Origin: Diphasiastrum complanatum
Taxonomy: Eukaryota > Streptophyta > Lycopodiopsida > Lycopodiales > Lycopodiaceae
Direction of reading: 5' to 3'
NCBI GenBank assembly: GCA_029204225.1
Contig: CM055095.1
Coordinates: forward strand, 61,361,910 to 61,425,909
Length of the DNA stretch: 64,000 bases
Positions 27,901 to 39,900 of this stretch are shown here, one piece after another; the stretch's first letter is position 1, and each line of letters begins with the position of its first letter. Under the pieces are notes generated by a model. The model was not told where the DNA came from and searched no databases. It was given only the letters and a program-made list of their open reading frames with translations. Made by a program: the position numbers and the translations under genes.

Positions 27901-30900
27901 CTGAGTAGTCTCACTCGGGGTAGGTGAATGTGCCATAATGATAGTGGAAGGAATAGACGAAAACTTGAGAGAGCGGACTCTTGTCGTCACCCCAAATTAG
28001 TCTATTAAAACCACTATTATCACAACTAAGAAAGGACAACAATCAGCAAATGAAAAAAAAGTGAAAATGAAGGCTGTGAAAATGCGCTGGACAGCCAGGA
28101 GGCAAGTGACAAATTGGAATATCAAACGGAGTCGGAATTTCGTGAAATCTGGTTGAGGATGGGCGATGGACAGCCTGCAAACAAGGTGTGAAAAATGGCT
28201 GCAAACGGAGACAAAAACGGACGAAAGTGACAGGTATGAAGCGGCTGGACAGCCTGCCAACAAAAGTGAAAAGAGGGCTGAAAATGGAAGGAGGAACGGA
28301 CGAAAGAGACGAGGGAATTGGGTGTTGGAGAGCCTGCAAACAAGCTGGAAATGGGTGATGGAGGGTTGAAACTTGGGCGCCAGAAATAATCTGCCCAAAA
28401 AAAAAAAAAAAAAAATTCTGGCCGCCAATAGTGCGCCCTCCAAGAAGGCCCCCACTCTCCAGTAATATGTCCAAATGGCCAGATAATGAATAATAAGGCC
28501 AAAGGCCAACCATATAGTCTAAGTGTCACTAATGAATAAAAAAGGGCCCAAGGCCTGCTTATGCATAAAGTAAAGTAAATGTAAATGGACGCGGCGAATG
28601 TAATGAGCCGAGTCCATAACTCGGAAGGGTACACCAAACTGTGTCGCGGATGCCTTAAGCCGAATTGGAGAGTCTAATCAGTTAAGCTTTTCTAAGATCC
28701 AATCTAATTTGAATCTATCCCTTAGAAATATGTGTAAGATCAACAGGCACTTCGATCAAATTTGGCGAGATGTCTTGGCAGAAATTCTTGATCTAGTATT
28801 CAACTTGGAAAGCAAGATTCCAAGATTTCTCCTCGGGACAAGATATAGCAAGATTATTCCATTACGAGCGGGCTACTTTTCCAAAATGATAAAAATGATA
28901 AGATTAAGGCCCAAATCCTGCATGAATGTCATGACAACCCCAATGCAAGATACCCAAGCACACAAAGGACACTTGATCTAGTAAAGAGGAATTTTTACTG
29001 GCCAAACTTAAAGATGAGGTGGAGGCAGATGTTCGCAAGTGCGGGCAATTTGCCAAGTTAATAAAGCTGAAAGACTTAAGGTAGCTGGCTTGTTGCTTCC
29101 ATTGGAAATTCCCGAAAGAAAGTGGAAAAGCATTTCCATGGATTTTGTGGTTGGCCTTCCGTAGACGGGGAAGCAAAATGATGCCATATGGGTAGTAGTT
29201 GGCAGGCTAATCAAGATGACGCAATTCATTCCAACCAAGATGACTGTCAAAGCTTCAGATAACGTAAAAACGGCTCAGGATAGAGCCCATTGTTACGCTA
29301 ATCAAACACGACAACCTCGAGTCTTTTTGAAAGGAGATTGGCTCTACCTTAGAATTCCGAAAGATTCCAAGGTGCTAAGGATAGGGAAATGTCCTAAGTT
29401 GTCCCCTTGTTACTTAATATTGTGGGCCTTTCCGTATTGTGAAGAAACTCAATCAAAATGCCTATCAACTAGATCTTCCACAAGGAATCAAAGTCCATCC
29501 AGTCTTCCATGTAAGCCGTTTAAAGGAATGACTTGGTGCGAAGGATGGTTTGATTCAAGCAGATGAGCTAGTTCAATTAGAGGATCTATCCTTAATATCT
29601 TCTGAACCAGAGGCCATTGTTGATGTACGTCAATGGTGGCTCAGAAACCGGCAGATGACTCAGTACTTGGTCTGTCACAAAGGTAGTTCCGACGACAAGG
29701 ACACTTGGGAAAAGGACTACGACCTGATAGAGATTCCCTTCCTTAAAAGAAAAGTCTTCTTAAGTGGGAGGAAATGTTAGGGACTCAACCCCTTGCGTCC
29801 CACACCGAACCTGGGCCTATTGACTGGACTAGTTGACTCATGGACTACATGTGTGCCACTTGTCGTAATCAGGGATATGTGCTTGGCATGGAGGCTCCCA
29901 CCTTGGAGGTGTACAAGGGAAGGAGATCTTAGTTACCATTCACTCTATCTACCTAGGAGTTGGTGGATGGTAGTGCGCATGTGCATAGCCAGGAAAGAGT
30001 TAGCTAGGGGTAGGAGAAGGCCGAAGGTGCTAGCGGCGGTATGGGACGTCGCTAGGGCTGGAAGATGGATCCTGCTTGTTGTCTAGTCATTGGGCTTAGG
30101 GCTCGGAGGGTGGATTCTGGATTGGATCCTACAACGGGGTGGATCATGAGCGTTCGGTTTCTTGCGTTGATCGACACCTGGCAGTTTCCGATTAGTGTGG
30201 TCATACCACTGTCTATAAAGAGAGTCATCCACAAAAGGAGTACCATCCACCTTGGAAGGCTTGCAACTGGTATCAATGGGAGTGGAGATGGGTTTGCAAT
30301 CTTGCATGTGGAACTGAAAACACAATTTTTCTTTTCCCACACTTCTAACCTAGGCAATTGTGCATCAAAACCAAATCTTTCAAATCAAACTTATTGGACA
30401 AATGAGCCTTCAACTTGCAATCAGCTTCCCATTGTTACCTATGATGACAACATAATCTACATAGAAAATGATAATAACTATCTTCCCATCCTCCTTTACA
30501 TAGAAATTGCAACCCGAATTTTTTTTCATAAGCAAACCTCCAAAAGAATTTGACATGATGGTGCAAGAAGGTGAACTAGGGTTAAGACCCCAACTAGGTT
30601 ACTATGCCACTTGATGAATACCCCTCAACTTCTAACTTTAATCTATCACACACTATGGCTGGCCTATCCCTTGTCCAAGATCCACTTGATAGAATCTCCC
30701 TGCAGAAACTGCGCCCCCTAATTCTCAGAAAATAACTCAGAACCCGATTTGTCTGCTATGGCTATCATCCTCATAATGATAGCTCTCCATTAGTATCAAA
30801 TGTAGTCTAAAAAGATTTGTTCTACTTGTAGGTCACCCACTTTCAAGAATGAGGTGCTTACTCAAGGATGTAATCATGCTCTGATACCATGTTGAAACCT

Positions 30901-33900
30901 ATAGATCATCATGCTCTATAGCATCATAACTATCATAGATGACAATTAACACATCAATTGCATAACATAAAACATTCAGATACATGGAGAACCAAGAAAG
31001 TTAGCAAACATCAAAGCTCAAGTTCCTTAACAAGAGAGATGGATTCCAATAAGTAAATAATTAATTAGTGAGCAGCCGTGGTAACCCTTCAAAAACCAAA
31101 AGATCTTGGGTGCCTTGTGTCGTACATGCATGATAGTTATCCACAAGGTGTCACTTACTAAATTTAGCCCTAGGCGTCAAGTGGACCATGTCTCCTGCTT
31201 GACCTACTTGTTAAAATGTGCACAAAAGAGGTTCACAATCTATTTAACTGATACCCTATGCCATATGCATAGCTTACAAGTTACAATAGTACAACCTATT
31301 CCCCCCTTGATTGCCAGTATCGTTGGCTCCAATTCCTCCAATCTGTTCATTTCGATATCCATTACAAACTTGGCAAAAGTAATGTTGTTGATGGTTTGTC
31401 TCATTTACTTGCTCTTATCTATAGCGTTGCCACTTCACCTCGTCCCTAGTATGATGACCTTCCCTTCGCATAATACTTGGCCAAACTTTCACAACATTTA
31501 TGCCATGACCCAACATCCTTCCTCTCATCCTCATCAAGTTTACTCCATTGTCAACATATGTTTGTTCCATGGGTCTTTATGCATTTCGAGTACTCTTACT
31601 ATCCTTCCTCATCTCATTTTCTAAGATGGTGGCCATTTTGCAGTCCAAAAATCTTTTGCTCACCTCGAAGAACAATTCTACTCACCTATTATGAAATTCA
31701 AGCTTGCCCACCTTATCCACGCTTGTACTTTTTGTGCTTGTGATAAATCTTACATGGTCTTCCACGATCAATTTTCATTGATCGAAATACCAAGTTACTT
31801 TCAAGTATATGGACAGGATTCGGACCTATCTTGGATGTCAAGGTACTTTGGATACAGCTTACCATTGATTTGTTGATGGTCAATCTAAGGTCATTAACTG
31901 GGTATTGAAAGAGTATGTATGTCATTATGTTTCTCATACTCGTCGAGATTGGTATAAGCATCTATGTTTCGCTGAGTATACTTATAACAATTTTGTCAGC
32001 TCAAGCACAAGTGTATCTCCTTTTCTGCAATCATTGCATATGGGAAGTGTCATCTAGATTTAAGGGCATATCATGAGTTGGTCATTTATAATGGTCTAGC
32101 TAGATGGCCTACTTCTACTGATTTCACTTGCCATCCCCATAGTGGCGGCAAAATCATAATTGATTATCTCATGGGCTAATTCTTATCATAACCACTATTA
32201 CAATTTCAGACAATTCCTCCCTTTCTTTTTGCCTAGGCTCAGCTATTTCTGTACCCCATAGGCCATGATTGCCTTGTTGTAGGGACAATACTATAGTCTA
32301 GCAAAGACAAAGCGCCCTTAATGTTGATGGGTTAAGGCTATATAAGAATGATTGGCCTAGAGAGAGAAGTGACTTAGTTAGATCTCCACCTTTCCAAAGT
32401 TTTATCAATTTTAAGCAACTAACTCATGTTGCAAATTTGAAATTTAGCCACCTTCAATGATTTTTCAATGGCTACTCCATCTTGCAGAGGTACTTCCCAT
32501 ACATTTTTTTCTGGCTCTTATATTGATCTTAGTGATCCCCTATTTAGTAATTCTTCATGAATTGACAAGATTCATCTTCCTTTTGTTCCTATTCTTTGGA
32601 ACATAGTATTCAACACAATTGAAGCAACGACAAGAGTCTCCGAAAAAGTTGACATGCTTAGGCTTGTTTGACTATGCTTTCTTTAATGTTCTGTCTATCT
32701 CTTTTGTTTGGGTATATGAAATTTATAAACTTGCTTTGTGTTTCCCTTTTCCACCATGTTGTACACGCATTCTTCTTTCAATCATGATCAAAATGTTACT
32801 TTTATAACCCACATTGAGAGCAATGGTTTCGAGTGCGAGTGCATTGCGAGTGCGTCGAAGACATACTGTACTTTACCATTATAAAATTCAAAAAGTGCTA
32901 CCTCCCTTATCATTCAGATTATGCGCTAAGTTTCCTTGAAGGTTTCTTTAAAATTCCCTAAAACACCACGAATAGGACTTAAGGACACTCATTTGATAGC
33001 TCTTGAATATTGCAATGTTTAGGCTCATTGTGAGAGAACTCACCTAAATTGCTTGTAGGGCCTTGTATCCAATTGTATTTGGTGATCTATAGGACATTAT
33101 TCATTGCTCATCAATTACAATCATCCTTATGCTTTATGCGATGTTGTATCTACAATTGTGTTCATAATTGTTACTAGTCAACTAACTCACTCTAGCTTCA
33201 ACCTCAAGTGGTCCCTATAAGCAAATCCCACAATCACACCACCATTGTACCAAGTACCCAAATGGTAATTTTTATGACAATATATCAACAAAGTATGAAA
33301 AATTTACATGTTTATTTACACATCACACATGCTACTATTAAAACACCTTTTTCCTATGGTAACTTAAGCATATTTCAGCAAAAACAACATTTATTTGTAA
33401 CGTTTCTAACCAAGCACTTCTTTGCTCAATAAAACGACTACGAGATCCAAGCACTATGTGCATATCATGATATTGGTGAAGTTTGTTGACAACCGAAAAA
33501 AGTGCAAAAAAGCAAATAAGAGAAGTAGAAGTACCAGAAAGAGGTCTCAGATCAGAATTCTTTATGCAATTGCACCAACCAATATTCAAACTCTCCAATT
33601 TTGTTAGATCTGGTGTCATGAAGAGAGGATATTTCATTATCTTGGAAAAAAACGTGTAGTACTTTAAACACAAAGTCTAATGAGAAATTATTCATACTGT
33701 TTTCAAAATATAGAGAAATAGTTAAGGCTATCAAATGTACTATATAGGGAGTGCTGTTAACAAAACATGTCAATTGCACATGATTCCAATGAAGCAAATA
33801 ATCATCCCTAGAATATTCAATTTGTACAAGTACATATTTTTCAGAGGACTCAATCTATTTAGTATTCCTTTGGAATGGTGAGCTAAAATCATTCAACTCT

Positions 33901-36900
33901 TCCTCCAAATTTTTGACAAGCATTATCCATTCACATGTTGTGGTGCCTTTCCAAAGCCATTCATCCTAAAGAGACCTACAATTGACGAGTGATTCAGTCC
34001 CCAATATGTCTTCCCAAAACTGTGATATTGCTTGCCAAACAAAATTCTATATGTACTTTGTTCTCTCTTGAGAAGTTAATATAACTTCTTTCTTTATATA
34101 GGCCATCATAATTGATAAGAAAACACATGCATAATATGTCCGCACATGTACTTAAACAACAAACAATAGGTGAACATGCCTCATTGAATCTTTGCCTTAT
34201 TCTTATTTATGGAGACATTAGTACTTATTCAATCTTTTGTACCTATGGGTACCAACAAGACATTAATAAACGATGGTGTCATAAAGCCTTTGACTCTGTC
34301 CCACGCTCCTTACTCATCCAATGGATACGAGACCTTGGTTTTTTTGACGACACAGTCCTAGCAGTGATGGCACTTTACGAGAGAGTATTAGGATGTTTCC
34401 GGAGTGACAGAGGTATCTCAGAGCAGATCATGAGCACTATTGGGGTGAAGCAGGGATGTTCCCTCTCCCCTACACTTTTTGGATTATATATTGATGAGTT
34501 GGAGAGAGTTATTGAGCAGTGCGGTGGTTCTGGTTGCAGACTTGGTGACATCTTGATCGCTATTCTTCTTTATGCAGATGATGTGGTTCTACTTTCACCT
34601 CCTCAAGAGGGGTTACAGAGACAGAATGATTGTCTTCATGATTTTTGTTCCAGATGGGGCCAAGGTGAACATTGTGAAGACCAAAGTGATGGTCTTCAAC
34701 ACTTCCAAGAGCTTTATGTTGAGACAGGAGCTCCTTTTTGACAGTCGGCCGTTAGAGATTGTTCCATCCTACACTTACTTGGGCACACTTTTTACTGGTC
34801 CTATATTTAGTATGAGACAGACAGCTTCTAGTAGACTTGGGAAAGGCCATGCTTCCCTTGCCCAGATGGAGAGATTTTGCTTCCGTAAGTATATTCGAGA
34901 TGCCTCAAGTGTGTGTCGACTTTTTGACACCATCGTTTCTCCTACAACACTATATGCATCAGCTACATGGTGTATGGGCCTCACTTCATCTGACTGGGCC
35001 AGTATCTCACAATTACAGATCACTATGCTTTCACGCATGATTCGGGCTTAGCCTTCAGTACCACACCAGATCATCCTTGCTGAGTTTGCGGTTCCGCCTA
35101 GGTACCTTGATGCCTTACTCCAGCTCATCACATATATTCAGCGCGTCAATGCGTTCCAGTCCTCTAAGCAAATATATACTCAGGCTGCTCTCATTTCATC
35201 TCAGCGCCTTCACAATCAGGGCTACCATGTGGCTTGGTTCTCTCAAGCCTGCAGACTTTTTAGCACACTCGATATCTCTATCACTGCTCTTCCTTCTGGT
35301 ACCCATGACTACATCAGACGATTCATTTATAGAGCTTACCTTGAGCGAGCCTAGCATGGCCAGTTGGGTGTCAAACCCGACTTTTATCGACATCATTTTT
35401 TTTGGAGACAGATGTATCAGGGTCCCCACTTCTACCACTTTACCTACAATCTGGATTATCACACGGTCTCAGATTCATATTGGGTCAGCTCCGTGTCTCT
35501 TCACACCAGCTTGAGATTGAGATTGGTCGGTTTCAGGGTACTCCATGAGAGGACAGGATCTGCCAGTAGTGTTCCCTAGGTGCAGTAAAGACTGATGAGC
35601 ATTTTATTTTCATTTGCCCAGCTTATTATGAGATTCGTGGGCGATACTATTGCTTGTTCAGGGATACACCAGTTACATTGCATTCACTTGTTACCTATGA
35701 GGATCCATGTTGTGTTGCACTTATGATCCGAGAGATGTTTCTATTACAACGAGATCTACAGCCTCGGCGTCAGATTGCTCCTGCTGACACACCGCTTCAG
35801 ATTACCTCCTTACTCCTCGTGGTATTCCCAGGCCTGTCGTCTCCTCTCCACATTGGGTATTCATATTACTAATATACCAACTGGTACTCATCAATATGTT
35901 CGAGGCCACCTGTATAGGGCATATCTTCAGAGCACTTGGCAGGGTTCGTCTGGGGTGAAGACTGAGTTTTATCGGGCACACTTTTTATCTCAGGATCCCG
36001 CTGGGTATCCTATAGTACCCGAATATTTGGTGGATAGTATCTCACATAGACTGCGGACAATGATTGTTCAGTTTTGGGTTTCCTCTCACCAGCTAGCCAT
36101 TGAGACTAACAGATATAGTAGCACCCGAGAGATGCTCGGATTTGTAGTATGTGTGATACACACGATGTAGAGGATGAGTTTCATTTTCTCTTCAGATGCC
36201 CAGCTTACTATGAGATATGAGGGAGATATTATTGCTTGTTTCGAGATCATCCATTCACACTCTCTACCTTGATATCGTTTGAGGACCCCAGATGTGTTGC
36301 ACTGATGATCCGAGAGATGTCAAGACCTGAGTATGGCGAGGCTAGACACTGACACCACCCCCCCCCCCCCCCCCCCCTTGATACAGCTGAGCATACAGGA
36401 GTGTTTATCCCATCGGAGACAGAGACAGGAGAGTACTGATTTTGATGGAGAGGCTGAGATTCCGGATACTTCCATACATAGACGGCAAAGACAGTGTAGA
36501 CGACTAGAGAGACAGCCAGCCCACAGGCCATACCCCAGAAGAGGAGTCACCTGTGCCTCCAGCCTTTATGATCTCCGTCATTCGTGCAGATCAGTTACGT
36601 TCATATGAATATCTCAACGACCATTGAAAAATACTTCTTTTTCTTGAAGCTACGATCCAAGTTGTTCAATCTCATCTTCAGAAACTAGATTCGTCTATCG
36701 ATGATCTCAAGAAAGAAGTTACGGCTATCAAACTCGAAGCTTACGAACTCCCATGATGCTGTTGGTGATGCTAAAAAGTTTCTTGAAGAGAGTCTTCAAT
36801 ACCACCACAAGGATATGGATACCGCATGGCGACCTAAGAAAGACCCAGGCACTCTTGCCATACGCTTTAAATCTACAACTGGCCGTCATGAAGTGCTCGG

Positions 36901-39900
36901 GAAGATATCTACACTGCGGGGATATACCTGGATGAAGACCTTACTTTCATTCAGGTTCAAGAACGGAAAAAGGCATTACAGGCAGAAATATATTATTCTT
37001 CATGGAGACACACAAGAGCCCAGAGCGAGGACTTCCTTCCTTTCCTGGATACAGATGGGATTCAGTATTCCGACAAGAGACTAGGTCTGCTAGTGGACGT
37101 GGTTCAGGTGGGGTCGCCTGCTTGTACAGGGAGGCTCTTCACTCGAGTATTGACTTCATCCGACATGACGAGCAGGCCCGCTACACATGGACTCGCATCG
37201 TGGGTCTAGATATTGGCTTGGATAGAGATCTTTTTATTGCAGCATGTTACTTTCCACCAGAGTCCTTGTCTTTTTCTGAGGGTATTCGATCTCCATATCA
37301 GGACCTCTCACCAGATATTATCAGATTTTTAAAGCGGGGGCATATTCTCCTCACAGGGGATTTTAATGCCCGGACATCTTCACGACAGACAGAGTTCTTC
37401 GACACCACTGATCAGCTACGTGTTCGTGCCTTGGACAGTGATATGCTTGGAGTCACCAGGACCTCCGCGGATAGTTTTGGACCTACTACTTCATATGGTG
37501 AGCACTTATTGCAGTTTGGAGAGGCACATGAGCTAGCCATTTATAATGGCTTACCCTGCTGGCCACATTCAGACAGTTACACATGCCACCCTCACAGTGG
37601 AGGACATAGTGTCGTTGACTATCTCATGGGGTCACCATCCTTGGTACCCACAGTTTCTGACTTCCACATCTTCCCCACCACCCTTTCTGATCACTCATTT
37701 CTCTCCTTCGATATCGGCCACCTCCCACCCACTCACCCATCTACACTACCCACGCTTACCTGAGCACCCACGTACACATTTGATCCTACTTGCATGTCAC
37801 TATACCGACAGTCCTTAGCTGCACTTTTACACTCCTTTCCTCATGATAGTCTAGTCGACACCCAGGCGGATTTCCTCACCACCTCTCTCCACACGGCCGC
37901 ATCATTAACCCTCCCCACAAAACCCCACCCCAGAAAGACCCGACGCACACCTCGAACACTACACCCTCCTTGGTACGATACTGAGTGCCGCTCTCTCCAT
38001 CAGTCAGTAACCCACTCACGCATCCATGCCCCACATCTGCTTCGATCTTCCCGACGTTCCTACCGTCGTGCTCTCCGCCGTAAGAAACACTCCCATGATG
38101 ATTCTGAAGGGAAACGTCTCATTGACCTTCTTTTCAGCTCTTCTTCGGGCGCTTTCTGGCGCGAGTTCATTCCTCGCTCTCCACCACCTCTCTTGGAAGA
38201 CCTCCGCATATGGACTGATTATGCTACTAGCCTATACATGGTTCCTACCGACTCACCTATCACCATATCTCCACAGGCCACTTGCGTTCTCCTTTTTCAC
38301 ATCTGACATGGTACTTGCGGCCATTAAGAAGCTGAAGTCCCACAAAGCCAAAGATATCGAAGACCTTGAATCTGAGCTCCTTTCCCATGCCTCTGACTTA
38401 CTCGCCCCCATTATAGCCACCCTTCTTAACTCTGCAGTTGTCTCTGGCTTTCCGTCTCCCTGGTGCACTAACATTATCCACCCCATCCATAAGAATGGTG
38501 ACCCCATGATTCCGAGTAACTACCGCACCATCATGATCGGACATGTCCTGGCTAAATTATATGGTACTATACTGCAGTCTGTTGTGAGCTCAGAGGCGGA
38601 GACTAGGAGACTACATGCCATGGGTCAGGCTGGTTTCAGAGCACATTATTCCACGGCAGATCACATCTTCACATTGCGAGCCTTGATTGAGGAGGCTAAG
38701 CACAGGAGAGAGAGGGTTTACTGTTGTTTTGTGGACTTCAGGAAAGCCTTTGATTCTGTTCCTCGTTCATTGCTCATCCAGAGACTCTGAGACCTCGGCT
38801 TCTCCACCGACATTGTTCTTGCTGTGATGGCACTTTATGAGCGTGTCCTTGGTTGTTTCCGGCATAGCAGTGGCATATCTGAGCACATCTGGAGCACTAT
38901 TGGGGTGAAGCAGGGTTGTTCCCTCTCACCAGTCCTCTTTGGCTTGTATATTGATGAGTTGGAGAGAGTCATTACACAGGGTGGCGGTACTGGTTGCAGG
39001 CTTGGTGACATCTTGATTGCTATCCTCCTTTATGCTGATGATGTGGTGTTGGTCTCACCAACCAGAGAGGGCCTACAGCGACAGTTGGATTGCTTGCATG
39101 AGTTTTGCACCAGATGGGGCCTAGGGGTGAACATTGGGAAGACCAAGGTGATGGTCTTCAACACTTCGAGGGCATTCATGCAGCGACAGGAGCTTACTTT
39201 GGGCGGACAGATTCTAGAGGTGGTCCCTTCCTACACATACTTGGGGGTCCTTTTCTCAGGTCCTACGTTTAGCATGAGACAGGCCGCTACCACTCGACTA
39301 GGGCTCCCTTGTTCAGCTAGAGCGATTTTGTTTCCGCAAGTCCATCCAGGATGCTCGCAATAAGTGTCACCTCTTCGATACCATTGTTAACCCCACGACT
39401 TTATATGCGGCAGAGACATGGTATGTAGGTCTTCGTTCTTCACACTGGGCCAGTCTCTCACGATTACAGACCACCATGCTAGCTCGGTTTATTCGAGCGA
39501 AGCCTTCTGTTCCCCATGAGATTCTCCTAGCCGAGTTTGCAGTTCCACCTATACAGATCGAGGCAGTTCTTCAGCTTATCACCTATATACTGAGGATACA
39601 GGCGCTACCAGAGATAGATAGGCGATACATACAGGTTGCACTATCCTCCTCACAGCATCTTCATGATCACGGCTACAGGATATCATGATTCTCTCACCTC
39701 CTACTTGTATCATTTGGCATCTCCATCACAGAGCTCCCCTCCGGCACACATCAGTATATCAGACGCTTCCTTTATCGCACATATCTAGAGCAGACTTGGC
39801 GTAACCAGTTAGGGGTTAAGCCAGCTTTCTATCGAACTCATTTCTTGGAGCTAGATGCATCAGGGACCCCGGTCATGCCACGCTACTTGGACTCGCGATT

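Larger units (their letters stand above)
24905..28620 (-). mobile_element. Non-autonomous LTR element carrying only gag and protease
   Basis: Direct repeats at both ends (about 195 bp shared: 25123-25320 and 28426-28620) define LTRs. Between them, on the minus strand, lie a repeat-rich leader, a gag ORF, a CCHC knuckle and an aspartic protease with intact DTGS. RT, RNase H and integrase are absent. The space after the protease holds unrelated sequence with an internal duplication. This matches the idea of a terminal-repeat element with a GAG domain, mobilised in trans by Gypsy enzymes. It sits inside a chromovirus copy. Confidence 0.7.

Noticed and set aside
36247-36550. Minus-strand frames with a Gly6-8 run
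   Set aside because: Antisense translation of the poly-C run in a LINE 3' UTR.
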